From positions 1 through 64,000 of the forward strand of contig NZ_LBFC01000006.1 in NCBI RefSeq assembly GCF_001990485.1: 64,000 bases of DNA. The letters are read 5' to 3'. This document shows, piece after piece, positions 49,526-57,111 of this stretch (position 1 is its first letter; the number at the start of each line of letters is the position of its first letter). The stretch is from Thermosipho affectus (GTDB lineage: Bacteria; Thermotogota; Thermotogae; Thermotogales; Fervidobacteriaceae). The notes beneath the pieces were generated by a model. That model was not told the origin of the DNA. It searched no databases and saw nothing but the letters and a program-made list of their open reading frames with translations. Position numbers and translations under genes: made by a program.

Positions 49526-49544
49526 CATTTACGGTCTCTGGAAA

Positions 49545-49621
49545 CGGGGCGTAGCGCAGTTGGCTAGCGCGCCTGTCTTGGGAACAGGAGGCCGCTGGTT
49601 CGAGTCCAGTCGCCCCGACCA
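49545..49621 (+). tRNA. tRNA-Pro (TGG)
   Basis: 77 bases with encoded CCA. Acceptor CGGGGCG/CGCCCCG; anticodon stem CCTGT/ACAGG encloses CTTGGGA, giving TGG. First gene of a five-tRNA operon. Confidence 0.95.
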
Positions 49622-49624
49622 CAA

Positions 49625-49701
<77 letters not shown>

Positions 49702-49718
49702 ACTCGAAGAGGTCTAAT

Positions 49719-49795
49719 GCGCCCGTAGCTCAATAGGATAGAGCACCGGACTTCTAATCCGGGGGTTGTGGGTTCGACTCCCGCCGGGCGCGCCA
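49719..49795 (+). tRNA. tRNA-Arg (TCT)
   Basis: 77 bases with encoded CCA. Acceptor GCGCCCG/CGGGCGC; anticodon stem CCGGA/TCCGG encloses CTTCTAA, giving TCT. Its body is very close to the second arginine tRNA of the same operon. Confidence 0.95.
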
Positions 49796-49818
49796 AAATT
49801 TAATATTTTATTATGCGT

Positions 49819-49894
49819 GGTGGCTATAGCTCAGTGGTAGAGCGCCTGACTGTGGATCAGGTGGTCGTGGGTTCAAATCCCACTAGCCACCCCA
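49819..49894 (+). tRNA. tRNA-His (GTG)
   Basis: Acceptor GTGGCTA/TAGCCAC preceded by an encoded G at position -1 (49819) that can pair with discriminator C, the identity mark of tRNA-His. Anticodon stem CCTGA/TCAGG encloses CTGTGGA, giving GTG. CCA is encoded. Confidence 0.95.
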
Positions 49895-49924
49895 TTTTTC
49901 ATATTATAATGTTTTTGATAAAAT

Positions 49925-50001
49925 GCGCCCGTAGCTCAATAGGATAGAGCGTCGGACTTCGGATCCGAGGGTTGCGGGTTCAAATCCTGCCGGGCGCGCC
50001 A
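49925..50001 (+). tRNA. tRNA-Arg (TCG)
   Basis: 77 bases with encoded CCA. Acceptor GCGCCCG/CGGGCGC, anticodon stem TCGGA/TCCGA enclosing CTTCGGA, giving TCG. Last tRNA of the operon; no terminator is seen between it and spoVS 64 bases further on. Confidence 0.95.
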
Positions 50002-50065
50002 TCTGAGCTCTTCCACTTAGATTTAGCAAACTTTTAAATAACATCACCGTAAAGGAGGTATTAGT

Positions 50066-50329
50066 ATGGAAGTTCTTAAAGTTGCATCAGGTTCCAATCC
50101 TAACAAAGTCGCCGGTGCTCTTGCAGGAGTAATCAGAGAAAAAGGGAAAGCTGAAGTTCAAGCAATTGGTGCCGGTGCAGTAAATCAAGCTGTCAAAGCC
50201 ATTGCAATTGCAAGGGGTTATCTTGCTCCAAGTGGTATTGATCTTGTATGTGTACCTGCTTTTACCGATGTAAGTATCGAAAATGAATCTAGAACTGCTT
50301 TAAAATTCATCGTCTTTCCAAGAGAATAA
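50066..50329 (+). CDS. spoVS: Stage V sporulation protein S family (SpoVS)
   Basis: An 87-residue Alba-like-fold protein, nearly free of gaps against the family: MEVLKVASGSNPNKVAGALA, VQAIGAGAVNQAVKAIAIARGYLAP and FIVFPRE. SpoVS affects septation in Bacillus, and it is kept in many non-sporulating thermophiles, where it may bind nucleic acid. AAAGGAGGT ribosome binding site. It probably shares the tRNA operon transcript, which would make its expression growth-linked. Confidence 0.93.
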   Translation: MEVLKVASGSNPNKVAGALAGVIREKGKAEVQAIGAGAVNQAVKAIAIARGYLAPSGIDLVCVPAFTDVSIENESRTALKFIVFPRE

Positions 50330-50340
50330 TTGATTAGGAG

Positions 50341-50376
50341 AGGCACAGTTCCGTATAGGACTGTGCCTTTTATTCT
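50341..50376. terminator. Terminator after spoVS
   Basis: AGGCACAG and CTGTGCCT (with an added TCC/GGA pairing after a one-base bulge) form a hairpin followed by TTTTATTCTTTTTT on the plus strand. The stop codon of the convergent acetyltransferase gene lies in its T-rich end. Confidence 0.8.
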
Positions 50377-50951
50377 TTTTTCATTCTATATATCTTAAAT
50401 TTTCCCATTAAGGCTTTCTTTTCTTTAATAATTTTAAAACCTTTTCTTAAATAAAGATTTTTTGCTCTATTATTTTTTTCAACATCCAAATAGATACCCC
50501 TATAACCTTTTTTTTCAGTTTCTTTTATAAAATATTCTAAAAGTTTCGTACCAATTCCTTTTCCCCTCGACTTTTTATCCACACTAATATTTTGTATATA
50601 TATACCCTTTAATCCTTTTAGATTAATTATATTATTTATCAATATGTTCTTTACAAAAAGATCAACCAACTTAAAAAACGAAAACACTTCAAAAAAATCC
50701 TTTATTTTACCTTTTGTACATCTTTTTTCTAAATCATATGCTATTAATATACCTTTTATTTCTTTTCCATCAAAATAGCCATATACATTTCTATATGAAA
50801 AAGGATTTCCTTCTCTCTTAACTAATTCCGCAAGTTTCAAAATCGCTTCTTCTCTTTTTCCAAACAAAAAATAAAACAACCTCTCATCTGTATCATAAAT
50901 TAATTCGGCCACTTTTAACAAATCATCATCTTTATTTATCTTACGAATCAT
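50370..50951 (-). CDS. GNAT family N-acetyltransferase
   Basis: A 193-residue acetyltransferase. The acetyl-CoA loop is seen as SVDKKSRGKGIGTKLLEYF near residue 130, and LDVEKNNRAKNLYLRKGFKII is the usual C-terminal part. The N-terminal half (LIYDTDERLFYFLFGKREEAI) resembles a small group of thermophile acetyltransferases, substrate unknown. Stands alone after the UshA-like gene's terminator. Confidence 0.83.
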   Translation of the reverse strand: MIRKINKDDDLLKVAELIYDTDERLFYFLFGKREEAILKLAELVKREGNPFSYRNVYGYFDGKEIKGILIAYDLEKRCTKGKIKDFFEVFSFFKLVDLFVKNILINNIINLKGLKGIYIQNISVDKKSRGKGIGTKLLEYFIKETEKKGYRGIYLDVEKNNRAKNLYLRKGFKIIKEKKALMGKFKIYRMKKE

Positions 50952-50967
50952 CTTTTATACCCCCAAT

Positions 50968-50995
50968 AAAAAAGGGAAGCCAAGAAGCTTCCCTT
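50968..50995 (-). terminator. Terminator of the UshA-like gene
   Basis: AAGGGAAGC (50972-50980) and GCTTCCCTT (50987-50995) with a 6-base loop, followed on the minus strand by six T residues. Directly behind the nucleotidase stop. Confidence 0.8.
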
Positions 50996-50999
50996 CCAA

Positions 51000-52547
51000 T
51001 CATTTCCTTATGTATCTTGGAGTATCATCGTACTTTTCAATCAAACCATTTAATCCCTTTTGGATATATTCAACAACCACATCCGCCAAAACAAAACCTG
51101 TATCATATCCTGATGCTTTATTTTCTGCAAGCATTGAATATCCATCTCCACCACTTGCCATATAGTTATTAGTTACAACAGTATAAACTTTATCCATTTC
51201 AAGTGTTTTTCCATTTACCATTACTTCCGTTACTTTTCCATTTTCACTCTTAAAGGTCAAACCTCCCACATGTAACCATGCTCCTTTTCCTTCAGGAAGC
51301 TTTGCAGCATATTCCAACACTTTTATTACTTCCGAACCTTTCATCTTCATTACATAAACGGTGTTTCCAAATGGCAATACCGTTAAAATATTTCTTATAG
51401 TTATCTTTCCTGGTTTTATTGACGCCCTTATTCCTCCTCCATTTTGGAACGCAATATCCGCACCTGTTTTCCACATCATGGCATCGGTAATAAGGTGTCC
51501 AAGATTTGTATCTCCAGATCTTACATGCTTTCTTTCACCGTCTAATAACACCTTTGTTTCTCCAATAACAGTATCAAGTTTTTTAGAACCAATCTTTGCA
51601 AAGTAATCAAGTGGAACTTTTACATATTCTGCCGGTTTGTATTCTTTTCCCACAAACTCATACATTGAATTACCATTTTCATCTTTACCTTTATAAATTT
51701 TCAAATTAACTGGAATAGGTGTCCATGACCACTCTTTTATCTTTCCGTTTTCTACATCCAAATCAAGTTTTCCAACAATCTTACCCCATTCCCATGCTTG
51801 AATCAAAATTGTATTGTTGATAACCTTTGCCTCATTAAGTTTTGTATGACTATGCCCATCTATAATTATATCTATTCCATTCACCTCTTTTGCCAACTCT
51901 TCTGACGTAGTATAATTTCCCTCGTATGCTTGACCCATTCCCAAATGTGTAAGTGCAATTACAATATCAGCCTTTTTTCTAAGTTCAGGAACAAGTTGTT
52001 TGGCAACTTCAACGGCATTTTTAAATTCCAAATCTTTGCTAAAAAGTGGTTCCAATATTGCCGTTTCTTCAGTTGTCAAACCAAATATTGCAACTTTAAT
52101 ACCACCAACATTTTTTATTATATATGGTGTAAAGAAAGGCTTGCCATCTTTATATATATTTGCAGATAAAAATGGAAACTTTGCAATACTCATTTGATAC
52201 ATTAATACATCCCTTGATTTGTCAAATTCATGGTTTCCAACAGCAACTGCATCAAGCTTCATTCTATTCAAGGCAAAGATATCTGGTAATGCATTTAAAA
52301 GGTCAGATTCAGGCACACCAGTGTTTATATCTCCCGCATGTAAGAACAAAACATTTGGATTCTTTGCACGTTCTTCATCAATTATAGATGCAATAACGGC
52401 AAACCCACCTATATTTGGATTATGGTACTCACTAAATGCCCATGCATGTCCATGTGTGTCATTAATGTGAAAAATAGAAATTTTTGTGGCAAACAAACTA
52501 ATTGTTAATATTACAAAAAGCGTTATAAACAACCTAAGTTTCCTCAT
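51000..52547 (-). CDS. Secreted 5'-nucleotidase / UDP-sugar hydrolase family protein
   Basis: A 515-residue exported enzyme with a signal peptide (MRKLRLFITLFVILTISLFA). The N-terminal metallophosphoesterase domain has FHINDTHGH, AGDINTG, GNHEFDKS and DGHSHTKL; the C-terminal nucleotide-binding domain has DAMMWKTGADIAFQNGGGIR and SGGDGY. It probably releases nucleosides and phosphate from nucleotides outside the membrane. GGAGGTG then ATG at 52547 sets the start three codons inside the open frame. Last gene of the envelope group. Confidence 0.9.
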   Translation of the reverse strand: MRKLRLFITLFVILTISLFATKISIFHINDTHGHAWAFSEYHNPNIGGFAVIASIIDEERAKNPNVLFLHAGDINTGVPESDLLNALPDIFALNRMKLDAVAVGNHEFDKSRDVLMYQMSIAKFPFLSANIYKDGKPFFTPYIIKNVGGIKVAIFGLTTEETAILEPLFSKDLEFKNAVEVAKQLVPELRKKADIVIALTHLGMGQAYEGNYTTSEELAKEVNGIDIIIDGHSHTKLNEAKVINNTILIQAWEWGKIVGKLDLDVENGKIKEWSWTPIPVNLKIYKGKDENGNSMYEFVGKEYKPAEYVKVPLDYFAKIGSKKLDTVIGETKVLLDGERKHVRSGDTNLGHLITDAMMWKTGADIAFQNGGGIRASIKPGKITIRNILTVLPFGNTVYVMKMKGSEVIKVLEYAAKLPEGKGAWLHVGGLTFKSENGKVTEVMVNGKTLEMDKVYTVVTNNYMASGGDGYSMLAENKASGYDTGFVLADVVVEYIQKGLNGLIEKYDDTPRYIRK

Positions 52548-52588
52548 ATAACACACCTCCCTGTTTTATAGTTTGCAATTATATTTTA

Positions 52589-54310
52589 TCACAAACTTTC
52601 CTCAATTAACTGCTTTTTGAACATATTTGCATATAATCCGCCTTTTTGAATTAATTCCTCATGATTTCCTTTTTCAACTATTTGACCATTATCGAAGACA
52701 TAAATAACATCTGCATCCTTCAAAACCTTTAATCTGTGCGTTATAATAATCATAGTTTTACTTTCCATATTTTTTCTAAGTGATTCAATTATTCTCTCTT
52801 CTGTCTCCGGATCAACAGCTGAAAGGCAATCATCAAAAATAAATACATCACTATTTCTTATTAGTGCTCGGGCTATAGTTATTCTTTGCTTTTGCCCTCC
52901 TGATAACGTAACTCCTCTTTCCCCTACAACCGTATCATAGCTTTTTGGGAATTTTTCAATGTCACTATGTACAGCAGACAACATGGCATATTCTTTTACC
53001 TGCCATTCATCCAAATCTTCCAACCCAAATGCTATATTATTTTTCACACTAGTCGAAAACAAAAATGTTTCTTGAGGTACGTAAGAAATCTTTGTCCTGA
53101 CTACCTCAGATGGTATATCGTTAATATCATATCCATTTATAAACACATGCCCCTTGTTTACGGGATAAAGTTTACTTATTATCTTGACTATAGTAGATTT
53201 TCCACTTCCAACCGTACCAACTATACCAACAAGCTGACCTTTTTTTATTTCTAAATTAACACCTTTCAAAACATACCTATCTGTATCAGGATATTTGTAA
53301 TCTAGTTCTTTAATTAAAATATTTTCAATTTCGTTTATTTCAACGGAATTTTCTGGTTCCTTTACTTTTGATTTTGTATTTAAAATCTTTAAAATTCTAT
53401 TGTAAGAAGCTCTACCATTTTGAATTATATTAATTACCCATCCAAACGCAGTCAGTGGCCATACAATCATACCAATATAATTATTAAAGGCAAAAAACAT
53501 ACCAAGTGTTATCTTTTGATTTATAACCATTGGTCCGCCATATGCAATAGTAATAAAATACGACAAAGAACTTATAAAATGAATTAGCGGCCACATTATA
53601 CCCCAAACTTTAACAAGAGATAATGTTGCCATAAAATTATTATTTGCCTTTTTTGAAAATAAATCTTCAAACTTTGGTAATATTGAAAATGACTTGAGTA
53701 TTCTAATACCATCTACAGATTCCTCAGTGAAACCACTTAAATCCGAAAAAGTATCTTGAACCTTTTTTGACCTTTTGTATATAAATTTACCAAAGATGAG
53801 GGAAATTAACATTATAAATGGCAAAGGAATTAAAGCAATAAGGGTTAATTTCCAACCAACACTAGTTGCCATGAAAAATACTGTAACAACTGACATAAAA
53901 GATGCATCAACCATCATAACTATACCAGGTCCAAGCATCCTTTCAAGGTTGTTCATATCATTTGTAAAATGCGCCATTAAATCTCCACTTCTATGTTTAT
54001 CAAAAAATGACATGTCTAATGACAGCATTTTTTCATAAAGAATCTTTCTTGCCTCATAGGTAAATTTTCTTGCACTACCTATTATAAAAAATCGCCAAAG
54101 AAATCTGGTAATAAACATACCTAGTGCTATACCTATTATTCCAAGAGCCATTAATTTTGCAACATGGATATCTGGAGTTTTTACATTCAAACTATCCACA
54201 GCTTTTGATATAAATTTTGGAACTATAAGTTGTAATGTATCAACAATTATCAAAGTAAAAATCCCAGATAAGTAAAAAAGAAATCTCTTTTTTATAAATT
54301 CTCTAATCAA
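52589..54310 (-). CDS. ABC exporter half-transporter with a non-canonical ATP site
   Basis: Fused membrane and ATPase subunit of 573 residues, six membrane segments then the nucleotide-binding domain. Walker A GTVGSGKST, signature LSGGQKQR and H-loop ITHRL are intact, but the residue after the Walker B aspartate is Asp instead of catalytic Glu (FIFDDCLSAVD). This pattern is known from TM287 and BmrC, the degenerate halves of heterodimeric exporters. No partner gene is adjacent. A TTG at 54310, eight bases after GAGG, fits better than the ATG two codons earlier; either start is possible. Confidence 0.88.
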   Translation of the reverse strand: MIREFIKKRFLFYLSGIFTLIIVDTLQLIVPKFISKAVDSLNVKTPDIHVAKLMALGIIGIALGMFITRFLWRFFIIGSARKFTYEARKILYEKMLSLDMSFFDKHRSGDLMAHFTNDMNNLERMLGPGIVMMVDASFMSVVTVFFMATSVGWKLTLIALIPLPFIMLISLIFGKFIYKRSKKVQDTFSDLSGFTEESVDGIRILKSFSILPKFEDLFSKKANNNFMATLSLVKVWGIMWPLIHFISSLSYFITIAYGGPMVINQKITLGMFFAFNNYIGMIVWPLTAFGWVINIIQNGRASYNRILKILNTKSKVKEPENSVEINEIENILIKELDYKYPDTDRYVLKGVNLEIKKGQLVGIVGTVGSGKSTIVKIISKLYPVNKGHVFINGYDINDIPSEVVRTKISYVPQETFLFSTSVKNNIAFGLEDLDEWQVKEYAMLSAVHSDIEKFPKSYDTVVGERGVTLSGGQKQRITIARALIRNSDVFIFDDCLSAVDPETEERIIESLRKNMESKTMIIITHRLKVLKDADVIYVFDNGQIVEKGNHEELIQKGGLYANMFKKQLIEESL

Positions 54311-54315
54311 AAACA

Positions 54316-56478
54316 TCACCTCTCAAGTTCACCAACAAAAATATCTAAGCCTCCAAGATGTCTATCAAAAAGTCCATTTAAAGAATTTGTCTCACCAACA
54401 AACTTTATCCTCCCAGATACATTCAATGCTCTTTTTATTTCGTCAAATCCATATCCTCCTCCCACAAAAATCCAATGATTAAGACGTATCACAAAAAAGT
54501 CAACAAGCCCTTTTTTGTAATTTAATGAATAAAAATCACCGTCTTTGGAAGCTGTTTTTCCAAAAAGATATATACCATCGTCACCAACTAACATATCATT
54601 ACATACATCATCTTTACTACCCTCTAAAATATAATCATTTAGTCTATTGCCATTTGAGTCTAAAATCATAATATAGATATTAGAATCATCCGTAATATTC
54701 CCTTTACTATCAAAATAAACATTTGAAACTAAATAAATCTTGTCTTTATACACCAAAGCCTTACTTGCAAAATCATCTTCTTTCCCACCAAAAAATCTTA
54801 TCCACCTTAATCTACCAAAATAATCTACAAAAACAACCATTAAATCTCGACTTTTTCTAAAAGTATTTCCAAAGATAACATAACCACCATCACCTTTAGA
54901 AATTGATACTGCTTCATCCAAATACTTTCCACCAAAATTCCTCTTCCAAATAATATTCCCATCAAAATCTACTTTTATCAAAAAAACATCAGACCATCCG
55001 CTTAAATCAACAAAATCATCAGACCAAGTATCTCCAAAAATTAACAATCCATCATTTTCAACTATAACTTCTCTTCCCCTATCTTTATATCTTCCGCCGT
55101 AAACCTTTTTCCACAAAATTACATCGTCTTTCAAAGCATAAAGGATTATATCTTGTGCACCATTGGCCAATACATAGAGAATACCATCCTTCTTTTTTAA
55201 ATCTACCAACTCACCATCCAAATCAAAATAAAATTTAACCCCATCTTTTAAAATAAACGGTCTTTTTCCTTCTTTTCCAAGAATATAGTAACTTCCATCT
55301 ATATACGTATAGTTATAGACATGGTCATCTTCCTTTGAACCTATTACACCTAAAATCTTTACGGCAGGATTTGTGTAAAATTCGAAAACAGGAGTTTCAA
55401 TTGTGTTATATCCATCTGTAACCTTTAATTTCCAAAAATACTTTGAATTAGATGATAAATCTTTAATTTCATATACATTAGCCCTATAATTCCTCACAAC
55501 GGGCTTCAATTTATCTTTTGAAATACCAAAATACAAAGTTGAAAGCGTTTCATCATCATCCTCTATATTCCATCTAAAGGTTATACTCTTCCCAACACCC
55601 TTTAAACCATTTTTAGGAAAAATTATTCTAATTTTAGGTTTTTGATTTTTTACGTAAATTTCTTTATAACTACTATATACGTACTCTCCCGCTAAATTTA
55701 CGGCTTTCAGTCGTAATTTGTATTTTACATTTGGTTTAACACTTAAAATATACTCTGAAGAACCCAATTTTATTTCCTCGTTGTTGATTTCTAAATAATA
55801 CTCAAAATCGTCATACTTATTATATTTTACTTTATACTTTCCTTCTTCTTTTATAATTTCAAAATCGATAGATACAGGATTAATGTAAAATTCAAAGGTA
55901 TTAGAAACCGCTTTTGCTCCAAACTCATCTTCACATTGAACGCTCCATTTGTATTTTCCAGTGGGAAGCACAATTTCATATTTATTATCCTTTAATTTAA
56001 TTTCTCTATTGTTTAAATACAAAGTATAATTTAACTTATCATTATCTTCTGCATCCCATGAAAAAGTAACTCTATTACCATTTACAGTGGCTCTTGCATC
56101 TAAAATCTTAGGAATATCGTTCAAAATAGTAAAACTACTTACAGGTGTTTCAATATAATCATTTCCAAATTTTATTCCAACCTTCCAAAAATAAGTTCCA
56201 GGTTTTAATGAAATAGGATATTTTGTTTCTATACCATCGTACACCTTTTCCAATTCATTTGTACCCAAAAACAACTCTGAAATTAAAGAAAGTTCCCTTT
56301 TATACTGAATGTCCCATTTTAATTCCACATTCCTACTATTCAAAATAGAATTATCTTTTGGAAATATTAAATTAACCCTTGGAGATTCAACTTGGGTGAA
56401 CTTAATAATTAATACTATACTTACAATACTTAAAACTATAAATAGTAAATACAAATATGATTTTTTCTTATTTTCCAA
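54316..56478 (-). CDS. Large anchored protein with Ig/FN3-like domains and a beta-propeller-like region
   Basis: A 720-residue protein of unknown role. A single N-terminal membrane segment (SYLYLLFIVLSIVSIVLII) is followed by repeated Ig/FN3-type modules (for example WDIQYKRELSL, FSWDAEDNDKLNYTLYL, FRWNIEDDDETLSTLYFG), about residues 30-365. The rest (about 370-720) consists of repeats such as FGGKYLDEAVSISKGDGGYV and FGGKEDDFASKALVYKDKIY, typical of a beta-propeller. It most likely faces the periplasm. A TTG at 56478, seven bases after AGGAGG, is used; with this start there is no overlap with the gene upstream. Confidence 0.7.
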   Translation of the reverse strand: MENKKKSYLYLLFIVLSIVSIVLIIKFTQVESPRVNLIFPKDNSILNSRNVELKWDIQYKRELSLISELFLGTNELEKVYDGIETKYPISLKPGTYFWKVGIKFGNDYIETPVSSFTILNDIPKILDARATVNGNRVTFSWDAEDNDKLNYTLYLNNREIKLKDNKYEIVLPTGKYKWSVQCEDEFGAKAVSNTFEFYINPVSIDFEIIKEEGKYKVKYNKYDDFEYYLEINNEEIKLGSSEYILSVKPNVKYKLRLKAVNLAGEYVYSSYKEIYVKNQKPKIRIIFPKNGLKGVGKSITFRWNIEDDDETLSTLYFGISKDKLKPVVRNYRANVYEIKDLSSNSKYFWKLKVTDGYNTIETPVFEFYTNPAVKILGVIGSKEDDHVYNYTYIDGSYYILGKEGKRPFILKDGVKFYFDLDGELVDLKKKDGILYVLANGAQDIILYALKDDVILWKKVYGGRYKDRGREVIVENDGLLIFGDTWSDDFVDLSGWSDVFLIKVDFDGNIIWKRNFGGKYLDEAVSISKGDGGYVIFGNTFRKSRDLMVVFVDYFGRLRWIRFFGGKEDDFASKALVYKDKIYLVSNVYFDSKGNITDDSNIYIMILDSNGNRLNDYILEGSKDDVCNDMLVGDDGIYLFGKTASKDGDFYSLNYKKGLVDFFVIRLNHWIFVGGGYGFDEIKRALNVSGRIKFVGETNSLNGLFDRHLGGLDIFVGELER

Positions 56479-56489
56479 ATATACCCCTC

Positions 56490-57101
56490 CTAAAACACAA
56501 TCCCCTTCCAAATAATACTAAAAAATATAGCAAAAACAGGACTTATCCACCATACATGATCAAATTTCTTCACCTTCCACAATCTAAATAAAAATCCAAA
56601 AAACAAAGATAAGAACGCAAAAAATGGTTTACCAGCAAGAAAAAATATAAAGAATGCCAATCGCTCTGAAATACCTTCCAAATCCTCGTAATTCTCTATT
56701 GCGGGATAAAAATTTCTAAAAAAGTAGGAAAGTGCCGTGGTAACCAAAGCCATACCAAGTATATATAAGACGAATTCTTTTGAAAGATACGAAGTTTTAA
56801 AATAATCTGAAACAATAAAATTAAATATTAAAGCAATTATCATCCCGGCTACTTCAATTAAATGATAATACACCTTTTTATTTACTTTAACACGTAGATA
56901 ATCAAAAAAAAGATGTATAGCTATGAAAGTAAATAAAATCACAGGTACGGTATAAAGTAGTGTATCAAAAGTAAAAGCTAAAATTGCAAAGGCAGACCAA
57001 ATTAGATGTTGTATAAAATTCCATCCTTTTAAATGCCTCAATTTGCTGTTGTGGGTAAATCCATGATCAGCTACATAATGTCCTAAAAAAAGGTGCAGCA
57101 T
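56490..57101 (-). CDS. DUF3307 family membrane protein
   Basis: A 203-residue integral membrane protein with five to six hydrophobic segments. The beginning LHLFLGHYVADHGFTHNSKLRH and HLFFDYLR match the DUF3307 pattern of conserved Asp and His residues near the membrane. Function unknown. Two ATG codons stand in a row; the second (57101) has the better distance to AGGAG. It lies between the two very large anchored proteins. Confidence 0.72.
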   Translation of the reverse strand: MLHLFLGHYVADHGFTHNSKLRHLKGWNFIQHLIWSAFAILAFTFDTLLYTVPVILFTFIAIHLFFDYLRVKVNKKVYYHLIEVAGMIIALIFNFIVSDYFKTSYLSKEFVLYILGMALVTTALSYFFRNFYPAIENYEDLEGISERLAFFIFFLAGKPFFAFLSLFFGFLFRLWKVKKFDHVWWISPVFAIFFSIIWKGIVF

Positions 57102-57111
57102 CATCTCACTC

